From positions 1 through 57,486 of the forward strand of contig JBEHWX010000032.1 of assembly GCA_048498995.1 (NCBI GenBank): a stretch of DNA of 57,486 nt. The letters run 5' to 3'. This stretch comes from JBEHWX01 sp048498995. GTDB lineage: Bacteria > Bacteroidota > Ignavibacteria > OLB7. Under the pieces are notes generated by a model, which saw only the letters and a program-made list of their open reading frames with translations, ran no database searches and was not told the DNA's origin. Positions 17,143 through 26,800 of this stretch are shown piece by piece (position 1 is the stretch's first letter; every line of letters begins with the position of its first letter). Made by a program: the position numbers and the translations under genes.

Positions 17143-17709
17143 TCAGCGCTTCAGGTGATTAGAGGGATAGAGAAGTCCGGGGTACATCACCTTCCAGTCC
17201 CCATCCTCCCGGAGGAGGCTCATGATCACCGGATCGCTCGTCTCCTCTCCCTCGACGGTCCGCTCGCCGGAGATGAGGGTTGCCACGCTGTCGGCCGAGC
17301 CGCCGATCACGGAGATCTTCCGGTGGCCGATGTCGTCGAAGGCATCGACCGCCACGCCCCACACCTCGTCGGTTGCGTGAAGGTCGCTCAGCACCCCCTT
17401 GCTCCGACGGGAGAGCTTGCTCATGAACGCATCCCGGTCACCGCGCTTGATCGTCGAGAGAAATCCCTCGACCTGGCCGACCACCTCGCGCTCCGTCCAG
17501 CGCGGCGCCGACTGAGGCACGCCGGCGACCGGAGCCCCCGTCACGCCGGAATCGCCCGGCGTTGCCGGCGCGGCGGCCGGGGCCTCGGTGGCTCCTCGCG
17601 GCGCCAGACGCGGCGTCTGCTCGACGCTGTCGTTGCGGCAGGAAACGAGCGTGAGCGCCAGCGGCAGCAGCAGGGCATGGATACGCGGGGCGCGAGCGGA
17701 TATGCGCAT
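17143..17709 (-). CDS. Putative lipoprotein with NTF2-like domain
   Basis: The 188-residue protein starts at 17709 (MRISARAPRIHALLLPLALT) and has a lipobox LVSC, so it should be lipidated at about Cys24 and sit in the envelope. A Pro/Ala-rich linker (about 30-65) is followed by a 115-residue domain. That domain opens with a helix (VVGQVEGFLSTIKRGDRDAF) and contains strands ending in LLREDGDWKVMYPG. Helix, then sheet, ending in a W-K-V strand is the usual pattern of NTF2-like/DUF4878 domains, which bind small ligands. The partner is unknown. Divergently oriented to the HAD phosphatase gene. Confidence 0.75.
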   Translation of the reverse strand: MRISARAPRIHALLLPLALTLVSCRNDSVEQTPRLAPRGATEAPAAAPATPGDSGVTGAPVAGVPQSAPRWTEREVVGQVEGFLSTIKRGDRDAFMSKLSRRSKGVLSDLHATDEVWGVAVDAFDDIGHRKISVIGGSADSVATLISGERTVEGEETSDPVIMSLLREDGDWKVMYPGLLYPSNHLKR

Positions 17710-17737
17710 ACGGATCGACGGTGAAGGGAATTGGGTT

Positions 17738-17776
17738 CCGTTTGGGAGAGCCGTTCGGGAGAGCCGTTCGGGAGAG
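17738..17776. repeat. 13-bp tandem repeat, three units
   Basis: Units CCGTTTGGGAGAG, CCGTTCGGGAGAG and CCGTTCGGGAGAG run head to tail at 17738-17750, 17751-17763 and 17764-17776. They lie just upstream of the divergent lipoprotein start (17709), in the 216-bp spacer to the HAD gene. Confidence 0.85.
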
Positions 17777-17925
17777 CGGCCGCCGTTGGATGCGCGCGGC
17801 CTGGGGCCAAGATGCATCGGGAACCCGCATCCGGCAAAGTTCTTTCTGCACGCGGGCCGCTCCCGGCCGCTCCTCCCGGCATTCGTCGGGGGCGCCTCGG
17901 GAGAGCCGCGATAGTCTACGGGATC

Positions 17926-18618
17926 ATGAAGAAGCTCATCCTCTTCGATATCGACGGCACCCTCATCTCGGTCGATCGCCAGGTCACCTCCGGTCTGATC
18001 GAGCGGATCGTGACCGATCTGCTCGGCCACCAGGGGGAGCTGCCGGAGCACGAGCTCCACGGCAAGACCGATCGCCAGATCTTCCTCGAGCTCTGCGAGC
18101 TCACCGGCCGGAGCCGCGAGGAGGGAGTGGCGCTCCTCGACCGCTTCGACGCGTATATCTGCGGCCGCTGGTCGGAGCTGCTCGACCGCTCCACCGTGAA
18201 GGTGCACCCGGGCGTGCCCGATCTGCTCGATCGCCTCTCGGGCCGTGACGACGTGGTGCTCGGGCTGCTGACCGGCAACCTCGAGCCCGCCGCTCGCCTG
18301 AAGCTCGATCCGCACGATCTCTCCGACTATTTCCGCTTCGGCGCGTTCGGTTCCGACGCCGTCGATCGCGTGGACCTGCCGCCGATCGCGCTCCGTCGCG
18401 CCAACGATCTCCACGGCGACGCGCTCTCCTACGAGCGCACCCTCATCATCGGCGACTCCCATCGCGACATCGCCTGCGCGCGTGCCTGGGGCATCGCGGC
18501 GCTGGCCGTCGGCACCGGCAGCCTTTCGGCCGAGGAGCTTCGCCGCTGGGAACCGGATGCCGTCTGCGACGATCTCTCCGACGATTCCTTCATCCACACA
18601 TTCCTCGACGCATCATGA
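17926..18618 (+). CDS. HAD-superfamily hydrolase, phosphoglycolate phosphatase-like
   Basis: The 230-residue protein starts at ATG 17926 (MKKLILFDIDGTLI). HAD motifs are clear: motif I FDIDGTL (nucleophile Asp and acid/base Asp), motif II LLTGNL, and motif IV IIGDSHRDIACARA. An alpha-helical cap at about 20-90 makes it a C1-type enzyme like Gph. The substrate cannot be read from sequence; a sugar phosphate or phosphoglycolate is typical. Its stop codon overlaps the start of the NamZ-like gene (ATGA), so the two are translationally coupled, which might link it to recycling of phosphorylated amino sugars. Confidence 0.88.
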   Translation: MKKLILFDIDGTLISVDRQVTSGLIERIVTDLLGHQGELPEHELHGKTDRQIFLELCELTGRSREEGVALLDRFDAYICGRWSELLDRSTVKVHPGVPDLLDRLSGRDDVVLGLLTGNLEPAARLKLDPHDLSDYFRFGAFGSDAVDRVDLPPIALRRANDLHGDALSYERTLIIGDSHRDIACARAWGIAALAVGTGSLSAEELRRWEPDAVCDDLSDDSFIHTFLDAS

Positions 18619-19871
18619 TCGGATCCCCGTTCGGCCGCCGATCACCCCTCGCTCTCGTTGCTCTTTTCCTGCTTCTGATCACCTCGCATGGCATGGCCCA
18701 GGTGCTCCCGGGCATCGACGTGCTGGCCGCGCGGGAGTTTGCTCCGCTGGCCGGCAAGCGTGTCGGGCTGGTGATGAACCAGACCGCCGTCCGGCGCGAC
18801 GTGCGCCAGACCACGCTCGATGCGTTCCTGGCCACCGACCGGTGCCGCCTGGTGGCGCTCTTCGCCCCCGAGCACGGCATCGACGGCTCGGTGTTCGCCG
18901 GCGAGGAGATCGCGGCCGCCGTCGAGCCGAGGAGCGGCCTGCCGGTCTACTCCCTCTACGGCGCCACCAAGCGCCCCACCCGCGCGATGCTCAAGGATAT
19001 CGACGTGATGGTCTACGACATCCAGGATATCGGCGTCAGGAGCTACACGTTCATCTCCACGCTGATCCGGGTGATGGAAGGATGCGCCGACGCCGGCGTG
19101 CCGCTGGTGGTGCTGGACCGGCCGAACCCGATCGGCGGCGACGTGGTGGATGGTCCGGTGCTCGACCCCGCGTATCGGTCGTTCGTCGGCATCGTCCCGG
19201 TTCCCTACGTCTATGGGCTCACCGTCGGCGAGCTTGCCACGATGGCCAACGGCGAGGGATGGCTCGAGGGGGGACGGCGCTGCGAGCTGAAGGTGATCCG
19301 GATGGAGGGATGGCGGCGGGGAATGACCTGGCGGGAGACGGGGCTCACCTGGGTGCCTCCATCGCCGAACATTCCGAGCGAGGAGGCGGGGTTCACCTAC
19401 GCGGCCACCGGCGCGATCGGCGAGCTCGGCATCGTCAACATCGGCGTCGGGTTCACCATGCCGTTTCAGTTGATCGGCGCCACCTGGATCGATTCCTACC
19501 AGCTTTCGGACCGGCTCAACGGGATGAAGATCCCCGGCATCTGGTTCCGGCGCACCGCCTACAAGCCCTTCTACGGGATGTCCAACGGCAAGGTCTGCAA
19601 CGGCGTGCAGATCGTCCGCACCGGCGAATCCTCGGCCCCGTTCAGCGCGTCGGTCGCGATCATGACCGCGCTGCGCGATCTCTATCCGGACCGTGCCCCG
19701 ATCGACGCGGTGAGCGAGGAGAGCTGGAAGATGTTCGACAAGGTCTGCGGCGGCCCGGAGCTGCGCGAGCGGCTCACCTCCGGAAGCACGTTCGAGGAGA
19801 TCATCGCCTCCTGGAAGGATGGGCTCGACCGCTACATCTCGCTCCGCCAGGAGTATCTGCTGTACGAGTGA
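18615..19871 (+). CDS. namZ: DUF1343 / NamZ-like exo-beta-N-acetylmuramidase
   Basis: The 418-residue product has a signal peptide (ALVALFLLLITSHGMAQ). It then shows the DUF1343 signature throughout: GKRVGLVMNQTAV, LFAPEHGIDG, YSLYGATKRPT, YDIQDIGVRSYTFISTL, LDRPNPIGG, WVPPSPNIPS and GIWFRRTAYKPFYG. Members of this family (GH171, NamZ) remove N-acetylmuramic acid from the non-reducing end of peptidoglycan fragments. Export to the periplasm or outside is expected. It overlaps the upstream HAD gene by 4 bp. Confidence 0.92.
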   Translation: MIGSPFGRRSPLALVALFLLLITSHGMAQVLPGIDVLAAREFAPLAGKRVGLVMNQTAVRRDVRQTTLDAFLATDRCRLVALFAPEHGIDGSVFAGEEIAAAVEPRSGLPVYSLYGATKRPTRAMLKDIDVMVYDIQDIGVRSYTFISTLIRVMEGCADAGVPLVVLDRPNPIGGDVVDGPVLDPAYRSFVGIVPVPYVYGLTVGELATMANGEGWLEGGRRCELKVIRMEGWRRGMTWRETGLTWVPPSPNIPSEEAGFTYAATGAIGELGIVNIGVGFTMPFQLIGATWIDSYQLSDRLNGMKIPGIWFRRTAYKPFYGMSNGKVCNGVQIVRTGESSAPFSASVAIMTALRDLYPDRAPIDAVSEESWKMFDKVCGGPELRERLTSGSTFEEIIASWKDGLDRYISLRQEYLLYE

Positions 19872-20171
19872 TCGATGCGTTGGAATGCGTGTCGGCAGGC
19901 GCGCCATGGTAGGCGCACATCTTCAGCGCGCGCGGAGAAGACGGAGATGTCGGATTGTATGTCGACGTGGGCCGAAGCCTCATGCCTGTCATGCCCGCCT
20001 CCGTGGAACCTTGGATGCGAGCGTATATGGGCAGGGGCGGACGGCGTGCGGACCGACGTAGGGTAGGCGCACCTCTCCAGCGTGCTCAAGGAATGGACGC
20101 TCACGTCCGGCGCTCCAGCGAGCTCCATGCATGGCCGGATATCGCATCGGCGCCGGTTGGAGCTCCGCGAT
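19872..20171. other. Convergent intergenic region with an imperfect direct repeat
   Basis: About 300 bp between the NamZ-like gene and the DUF5683-like gene. It holds two similar 25-bp segments (19909-19933 and 20063-20087, starting GTAGGCGCAC) that differ at a few positions. No gene or clear terminator was recognised. Confidence 0.4.
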
Positions 20172-21131
20172 TCAGAAACCGACGCTGAGGGTCAGCTCGG
20201 GGTAGGGAGATTCGGTCGGGGTGAGCGCGCCGCGCAGCCGCGCCCGCACCGAGGCGTTGTAGCCGCGTGCCTGGAAGAACGCGTCCATCATGCTCGCCAC
20301 GTGGTTCAGCAGAAGCGTTCCCACCGCCGCCGTCGCGTAGTCGTAGTAGGAGTTCGCCCTGGCGCGGTCGGCCGTGTACTGCAGGTTCCGCGCGGTCACC
20401 TTGGAGTTGTCGTAGACGAGCGTGTCGCCGAGGAAATCGTGGTCCGACCAGCCGGCCCGGTACTGCGTGTACTTGCCGATCTCCTCGTAGTACTGCTGCT
20501 GGCCGTGCGCCGGGAGGGTGTGGGAGAAGCTCTTGTGCACCGCGCGCTCGAGGCGGTTGAGCTGCTGGAAATCGATCCGCTCCCAGGGGGAGAGATTCGG
20601 ATCGCGCGAGCGATAGATCGTCGCGAGTGCCTCGGACGCCGCCGCCTTGTCCACTTCATCGTCGGCCCACCGCTGATAATTCCCGCTGATCCACTCCACG
20701 TACCGCGTCACGTCCCAGTTGTCGTCGGCGAAGCGCTGAAACGCATCGGTCTCCCGATCTCCCTTGGCGGTGAAGACCGCGAAGAGTGTCCACCCTGCGG
20801 CCTCCACGGCGCCATAGAGGAGCGTGCGCCAGAGCGGAGCCTTGGCGTAGATCTGTCCGGTGCCGGGGAGGAGGGCGGATAGCCCGCCGGCCAGCAGCGG
20901 CGATTTCAGTGGCGCGGTCCCCGGCTCAGCCATCAGGCTGTCGGTCCGGGTGCCGTCGGTCGGAAGGGGCATGCTCCGCAGCGCGCGCGCGAGCCTCGTG
21001 ACCGATCCGGCGTCGACGTCGGCGGCCCTCGGGCCGCTCTGCGCCGAGGCCCGCGGGGCCGGCAGGAGCGTTGCGGCAAGGAGCGTCATCGCGACGCGGA
21101 GGAGCATGGGAAGATGTGGTCGAACGATCAT
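20172..21131 (-). CDS. DUF5683-like envelope protein
   Basis: The 319-residue product starts at ATG 21131 (MIVRPHLPMLLRVAM; a TTG four codons upstream is the alternative) and has a signal peptide ending RASAQS. The segment SPLLAGGLSALLPGTGQIY (about residue 75) is typical of DUF5683 proteins, which are common in Bacteroidota. It is followed by a hydrophobic stretch (TLLYGAVEAAGWTLFAVF). The middle part is charged and helical (EEIGKYTQYRAGWSDHDF), another hydrophobic segment follows (YDYATAAVGTLLLNHVASM), and the protein ends in LTLSVGF. The terminal Phe and beta-like last strands hint at outer-membrane location. Function unknown. Confidence 0.78.
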   Translation of the reverse strand: MIVRPHLPMLLRVAMTLLAATLLPAPRASAQSGPRAADVDAGSVTRLARALRSMPLPTDGTRTDSLMAEPGTAPLKSPLLAGGLSALLPGTGQIYAKAPLWRTLLYGAVEAAGWTLFAVFTAKGDRETDAFQRFADDNWDVTRYVEWISGNYQRWADDEVDKAAASEALATIYRSRDPNLSPWERIDFQQLNRLERAVHKSFSHTLPAHGQQQYYEEIGKYTQYRAGWSDHDFLGDTLVYDNSKVTARNLQYTADRARANSYYDYATAAVGTLLLNHVASMMDAFFQARGYNASVRARLRGALTPTESPYPELTLSVGF

Positions 21132-21273
21132 GTGAGCATGCAACGGGGAACTCGGAGCATGATAGCGGCCCCCTCGGGAGGCGTCAAGGCATTGTCGTGA
21201 AAGACCGTCGCCGGGCGATCCGGTCGCGTCCGGCGCTTCGCTTCCTCTCTCGGTCGTGTTCGCCAGGAGGAGA

Positions 21274-21696
21274 TCACCTGGCGCCGGAGCTCCGGATCGC
21301 GGAGAAGAAGCGGCGGCCGATGGAGCGATCGATCGTCAGGTAGATGAAGAGTCCGGCGAGCGCCGCGCCGGAGGCGTCGGCCACCCAGTCGGCAAACTCG
21401 GAGGTGCGGCCGGGAACGAACGACTGATGATATTCATCCGAGACGCCGTAGAGCGCGGTGAAGAGCCACGCGATGCCGAGCTGCGTCAGGAGCAGGCGAT
21501 GCTCCGGCCGGAGGCGCGCCGCCCGGAACGCCAGCAGCATCATCAGGGCGTAGGCACAGGCGTGCACCACCTTGTCGCCCCACTCGATGCCGAGCGGCGG
21601 CGTCGGCACCGTCGACATGGCGCTCAAGGTAAAGATGAGCCCGCAGTAGAGCGCGAGCACCAGCATACGAGTTCCCATCCAGTCGGGTCGATTCAT
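21274..21696 (-). CDS. VanZ-like family membrane protein
   Basis: The 140-residue integral membrane protein starts at ATG 21696 with a strong Shine-Dalgarno (GGAGGAAG). Its ATG overlaps the stop codon of the nnr gene (ATGA). Four membrane spans are visible. Family features are GDKVVHACAYALM and the DEYHQSFVPGRTSEFADWV stretch, in which DE, HQ and F-PGR are conserved in VanZ-like proteins. VanZ confers low-level teicoplanin resistance in enterococci, but most homologues have no known role. It is probably co-translated with the NAD(P)HX repair gene, a pairing with no obvious functional logic. Confidence 0.88.
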   Translation of the reverse strand: MNRPDWMGTRMLVLALYCGLIFTLSAMSTVPTPPLGIEWGDKVVHACAYALMMLLAFRAARLRPEHRLLLTQLGIAWLFTALYGVSDEYHQSFVPGRTSEFADWVADASGAALAGLFIYLTIDRSIGRRFFSAIRSSGAR

Positions 21697-23231
21697 TCTT
21701 CCTCCGCGAACAGTCGACGATACGCTTCCGGGGCGGCCTCGATGATATCGGTGGCCCTGAGGCCCCGCTCGGTCATCCGCTCGGCGGCGATGTCGCCGGC
21801 GAAGCTGTGCAGGAAGACCGCGGCGAGCGTCCCCTCGAGCACGTCGCCGCGCTGGCCGACGAGCGAGGCGATGGCGCCGGTGAGCACGTCGCCGGTGCCT
21901 CCGGTGGCCATGCCGGGATTGCCGGCGCCGTTGATCCACGCGCGGCCGTCGCGCGTGGCGATCACCGTCGGCGCTCCCTTCAGCACAACGATCGCGCCGG
22001 TGCGCTCGGCGGCCTGGCGCGCAATGCCGAGCGGATCCTCGCCGATCTTCCCGCGGTCGGTGCCGAGCAGGCGCGCCATCTCACCATGATGCGGCGTTAT
22101 CACGAGCTCGCAGCTCCGCGAGGCGATCCGCTCCGGATGTCCGGCGAAGGGCGTGAGCCCATCGGCGTCGAGGATCACCGGGACGCGGGCGGCGGCCAGC
22201 AGATCGGCGATCATCGCGCCGGCGCCGGTCGAGCGCGACAGTCCCGGCCCGGCGGCGATTGCCGCGTAGTTCGCCAACTCCTCCCGGAGCATGTCGAGCG
22301 CGGTGCCGGCGAAGGCGCCGTCGTTACCGGAGGGGAGATGTCGCGTCATGATCTCGGGCATGATCCGCTGGGGGATCGGGAATGCGGCCTCGGGAAGTCC
22401 GAGCACCACCAGCCCCGCTCCGAACGAGAGGGCCGATTCGGCGCTCATCACGCCGGCGCCGCTCATCCCGCGCGATCCGCAGAGCAGAAGCACCTTGCCG
22501 CGATCGTACTTGTTCCAGCCGCGCCGGACCTCGGGCAGCGCATCCAGCGCGCGGCGCGCGTCGAGCAGCTCGATCGTCGCGTCGTGATAGATCTCCGGAG
22601 GGGCGCCGATATGTGCCACGTGAATGTCGCCGCTGGCCTCGGCGCCGGCACCGAGGAGCAGCCCCGGCTTGAGCGCCCCCATCGTCACCGTCAGGTCGGC
22701 GATGAACGCGTCGCCGCGGCGGCGCCCGGTATCCGCCTCGATGCCGGTGGGGATATCGACCGCCAGCCGGAGCGCCTCCAGGGCGCTTCCCCAGACCACC
22801 GCCTCGCGGTAGGGGGGGCGCAGCTCGCCGGTCGCGCCGGTGCCGAGCATGGCGTCGACCACCGCGTCGAACGGCTCCTCCCGATCGATCTCCTCCCAGG
22901 GAAGGATCTCGGCCAGGCGGGAATCGCGAAGTATAGTAAGCTGCGTGCCGGGATCGCCGGTATATTCCGCCTCGGGATGGAGCAGGGCGCAGACCGGGTC
23001 GGCTCCGAGAATGGCCGCGTGGCGCGCGATGGCCAGGCCGTCGCCGCCGTTGTTCCCCTTGCCGCAGAGAATCACGATCCGGCGTCCCTCCAGCGATCCG
23101 AGGGCGGAGGCGAGGATCTCGGCCGCGCCCCGGGCGGCATTCTCCATCAGGATGAGACTCGGAATCGAACGTTGATCGATCGCGCGGCGGTCCCGCTCGC
23201 GCATCTGGGCAGCGGTCAGAATCGGCCTCAT
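21693..23231 (-). CDS. nnr: Bifunctional NAD(P)H-hydrate epimerase / ADP-dependent dehydratase
   Basis: The product has 512 residues from ATG 23231 (MRPILTAAQMRERD), preceded by a strong AAGGAGG. The N-terminal YjeF/NnrE domain (1-215) has MENAARGAAEI and ILCGKGNNGGDGLAIARH. The C-terminal ribokinase-like NnrD domain (about 230-510) has CGSRGMSGAGV, AGPGLSRS, LDADGLTPFAG, ITPHHGEMARLLG and GMATGGTGDVLTG. The enzyme epimerises and dehydrates damaged NADHX/NADPHX back to NAD(P)H in the cytoplasm. It overlaps the downstream VanZ-like gene by 4 bp and is divergent from the propeller array. Confidence 0.96.
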   Translation of the reverse strand: MRPILTAAQMRERDRRAIDQRSIPSLILMENAARGAAEILASALGSLEGRRIVILCGKGNNGGDGLAIARHAAILGADPVCALLHPEAEYTGDPGTQLTILRDSRLAEILPWEEIDREEPFDAVVDAMLGTGATGELRPPYREAVVWGSALEALRLAVDIPTGIEADTGRRRGDAFIADLTVTMGALKPGLLLGAGAEASGDIHVAHIGAPPEIYHDATIELLDARRALDALPEVRRGWNKYDRGKVLLLCGSRGMSGAGVMSAESALSFGAGLVVLGLPEAAFPIPQRIMPEIMTRHLPSGNDGAFAGTALDMLREELANYAAIAAGPGLSRSTGAGAMIADLLAAARVPVILDADGLTPFAGHPERIASRSCELVITPHHGEMARLLGTDRGKIGEDPLGIARQAAERTGAIVVLKGAPTVIATRDGRAWINGAGNPGMATGGTGDVLTGAIASLVGQRGDVLEGTLAAVFLHSFAGDIAAERMTERGLRATDIIEAAPEAYRRLFAEEE

Positions 23232-23818
23232 CGTGCCGGCCTCCTTCGGGATCGACAGAGCATTACGTGCATTGCGGTCATGGGGCGCAACATACGCATA
23301 TCCATCCCCCTGAACGGAGCGCCACCGGGGTCGTCGAGCGATTGCTGGACCATCGGGGAGGGGCGCGAGGCATTGGCCGCCCCGCATCCCTGGACATGCG
23401 TTCCCCGCGATCGAAATGGTCGCGCCGAATGTGACAATCCGACCGGATTGCCGGTCTTACTCAAGGGCTTTGCCCGGCCGTCGAGTCCGGAATCCGTCGG
23501 TCGCATGCCGGAGGTGGATGCGCGGGCCATGTGCGCGGCCAGAAAGAGACATCGTGTCCGAAGCAGGAGCTGCCGCGCCGGTTGGGGCGCCGTGGCGAGT
23601 GGCTTCGATCCCCTCCATCACGCTTTTTTACACCTGCCGTCGCCGGTGTATATTCTTCGTTCGGGCCATCTCCGGCGGATCTTCCGTCGCGTGGTCCGGA
23701 TACCACGCATCCTGTTCCCGACCCGCTTCGACAGGCGAGGCAGCCATGCCCGAGGCCGCGGAGCAGGGGAGCAATCGTGGCCCCCGGCCGTCATGCACAC
23801 ATTCCAATCGAAGGCATC
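23232..23818. other. Divergent intergenic region upstream of the propeller array
   Basis: About 590 bp without a credible gene. A plus-strand promoter candidate with an inverted repeat in its spacer is at 23626-23654. A possible minus-strand -10-like box for nnr (TATGTTG read on the minus strand, 23294-23288) has no clear partner box. Confidence 0.4.
23626..23654 (+). promoter_or_regulatory. Candidate promoter of the propeller array
   Basis: A run of six T (ending 23629), then about 20 nt, then TATATT (23649-23654), about 165 nt before the first propeller gene. The spacer is flanked by the inverted repeat TACACC (23629-23634) and GGTGTA (23645-23650), which could be an operator. The -33 box is TTT rather than TTG. 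Confidence 0.35.
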
Positions 23819-26800
23819 ATGATACTCTGGAGACGACTTGTCTGGTTTGCAACCGTCCTCGCCGGGCTGTTCGTGGTCACGTTCCATACATATGCTCAGT
23901 CCGTCGCGACCAACGGGATCGCCACTCCGATCGAGGAGCAGCTCAACCCGGACGGCAGCCTGAAGCTCGGGAACGGATTCAACGGCAGCCTCGACCCGCG
24001 CGGATGGGAGATGACCACTGCGCCCGACGGATCGCCCCGATTCGTGCGCTCGACCGGCGGCAAGGAGCGTGGCGGCCTGCTCACCGTTCCGGGTGACGAG
24101 GGGTGGGATCTCCGCTTCGGTCCTGCCGGCGTCAACGGCGTGGTCTACACCGTCGCCGTCAGCGGCAGCGATGTCTATGTCGGCGGACGCTTCACCGTCG
24201 CCGGCGGCATCTCGGCCAACAACGTCGTCCGCTGGGACAGCCAGAACCGGACCTGGAACCAGCTCGGCCGCCCCGATGCCAACGGCGTCGGCGGCGCCAT
24301 GTGGGCCGGCCACGGCACGGTCAACGTCATCTGCGTCGTGGGGGACAATGTCTACGTCGGCGGCATCTTCGAGAGCGCCGGCGATCAGTACATCGAGGGG
24401 ATCGGACGCTGGAACAGGACCTCCAACGAGTGGTTCGGTCTCGGCAGCGGCATCAACAATTATCTGGAGCCGAGCGGCACCAGCCGCGGCGGCGACGTTT
24501 ACGCGATCATACCCCGAGGGAGCGATCTGATCGTGGCCGGACGCTTCTTCAAGGCCGGCAGCGAGCGGATCGGTAACGTGGCGCGCTGGGACGGCACCCG
24601 CTGGTATTCCCTCGGCGCGGCCGGCGACAGCACCAACGGCCATATCTACGCGGTGGCCCTCTACAACAACGAGATCTATATAGGCGGCCTGTTCTCGCAG
24701 CTCGGCACCCAGAGCATCTCGAACATGGCCCACTTCAACGTGAGCACGAACAAGTGGTCGGCCGTGGACGGCGCCCCGGACAGCACCGTCTACGCGATGG
24801 CGACCGCCGACAACCTTCTCTACGTCGGCGGCGCCTTCAAGAACGCCGGCGGCAAGCTGGTCAACCGGATCGCCACCTGGAACGGCTCCACCTGGTCCAC
24901 GCTCGGCACCGCGCCGGCGGCGGCCGGCGACAGCGACTACGTCCGCGTGATCATCCCGACCAACAACGGCGTCGTCGTCGGCGGGAGCTTCGATCGCATG
25001 GGTGGGCTGATCGCCAACAACGTCGCGCGCTGGAGCAATGCCTCGTGGTTCACGCTCGGCCAGGGAGTGGCCGGGGAGTCCCGCACGGTCTACGCGCTGG
25101 CGGCGGCCGGACCGAAGGTCTACGGCGGCGGGTCGTTCTATTCGGCCGGCACCATCGCCGCGCGCAACGTCGCGCTCTGGGACAGCACCGAGTGGAAGCC
25201 GCTCACCGAATACGATGATCCCGGCATCAATCGCAACGGCACCAACCGCGGCGTCTATGCCGTGGTGCTCCGCGGCTCCGACGTCTATCTCGGCGGCGAC
25301 TTCACGATGGCCGGCGGACGTCCGGCCAACTATGTCGCCCGGTGGAACAGCGTGACCAACACCTGGTCGAGCCTCGGCACCGGCATCGGCGGGCCCGCGC
25401 CGTTCGTCCGCTCCATGGCGTTCAAGGGAGATACTCTTTTCGTCGGCGGCATCTTCACCAAGGCGGGAGATCAGGACGCGACCGGCATCGCCAAGTGGGA
25501 TGGAACGCGGTGGCTGCCGGTGGGGGGCGGCGTCGGTGGACCGAACCCGTTCGTCTTCGCGATGGCCGGCTCCGGCAATGATCTCTACGTCGCCGGCGCC
25601 TTCACGCAGGCCGGCGGCACCAGCGCAAATCGTATCGCCAAGTGGGACGGCAACGGCTGGTCGACGCTCGGCGAGGGGGTGGCCAGCGACGGCTACTCTT
25701 ACATCACCTCGATCGCCCTCTCCGGCACCGATCTCTACGTCGGCGGCGACTTCACCCGCGCCGGCAGCTCGCAGGCGAGCCGCGTGGCCAAGTGGAGCGG
25801 CGGCACCTGGTCGGGACTCGGTTCCGGGGTCAACGCGCAGGTTTCGGCCGTCGGCGTCGGACCTCAGGGCGTCTATGTCGGCGGCGACTTCACCAGCGCC
25901 GGCTCCGCCGCCGTCCGCTACTTCGCCCGCTGGAGCGGCACGGCCTGGGAGGCGGTCGGCACGTTCGACGGCCCGGTCAGGAGCATCGAGGTCGGTCCCT
26001 CCGGCGACCTGATTCTCGGCGGAGAGTTCTCCATGGTCGACGGGACCAATGCCCGCGGCCTGGTCTCCCGCGTCGGAAGCGCGTGGCGGCCGTTCGGCGT
26101 CTCGATCTCCAACGGCGTCAACGGGCCGGTGCGTGCCATCGCCCTGAACACCCAGTATATCTACACCGGCGGCGAGTTCTCCGTGGCCGGCGGCGTGCGC
26201 GCCAACAACATCGCGCAGTGGGATGGCAACGTCTTCTCCGCGCTCGGCAGCGATCCGGCCTCCGGCCTCACCGGCCCGGTGCTGGCGATCGCCGTGCGCG
26301 ATTCCAGCGTCTACGTCGGCGGCACCTTCACCAGCGTCGGCGGCCTGAGCACCAGCGGCATCGCCCGCTGGACCGGACATACCTGGGCGCGCGTCGGCGG
26401 CGGCTTCGTCGGATCGGTCCGCGCGCTGGTCTTCGCGCCGAACGGTGATCTCTACGCAGGCGGCGATATCGCCAAGGCCGAAGGGAAGGATGTCCACGGC
26501 ATCGCCGTCTGGAACGGCACCACCTGGGAAGCGGTCGGCGGCGGCGTCGGCGGAAGCTTCCCGGTGATCAACGCGATGGCGGTCGCCGGTGATTATCTCT
26601 ACGTCGGCGGACGCTTCAGCACCGCCGGCGATCAGACCGCGCATCGCATCGCCCGCTGGAGCCTCAGCGGACGCACCTGGCTGCCGGTCGGCGACGGCAT
26701 CGGCGGCAGCAGCGACTTCACCTTCGTGACCGCGATGGCCGCGCGCAACGACACCGTCTTTGTCGGCGGCTCCTTCCCGAGCGCCGGCGGCGTGCCGGTC

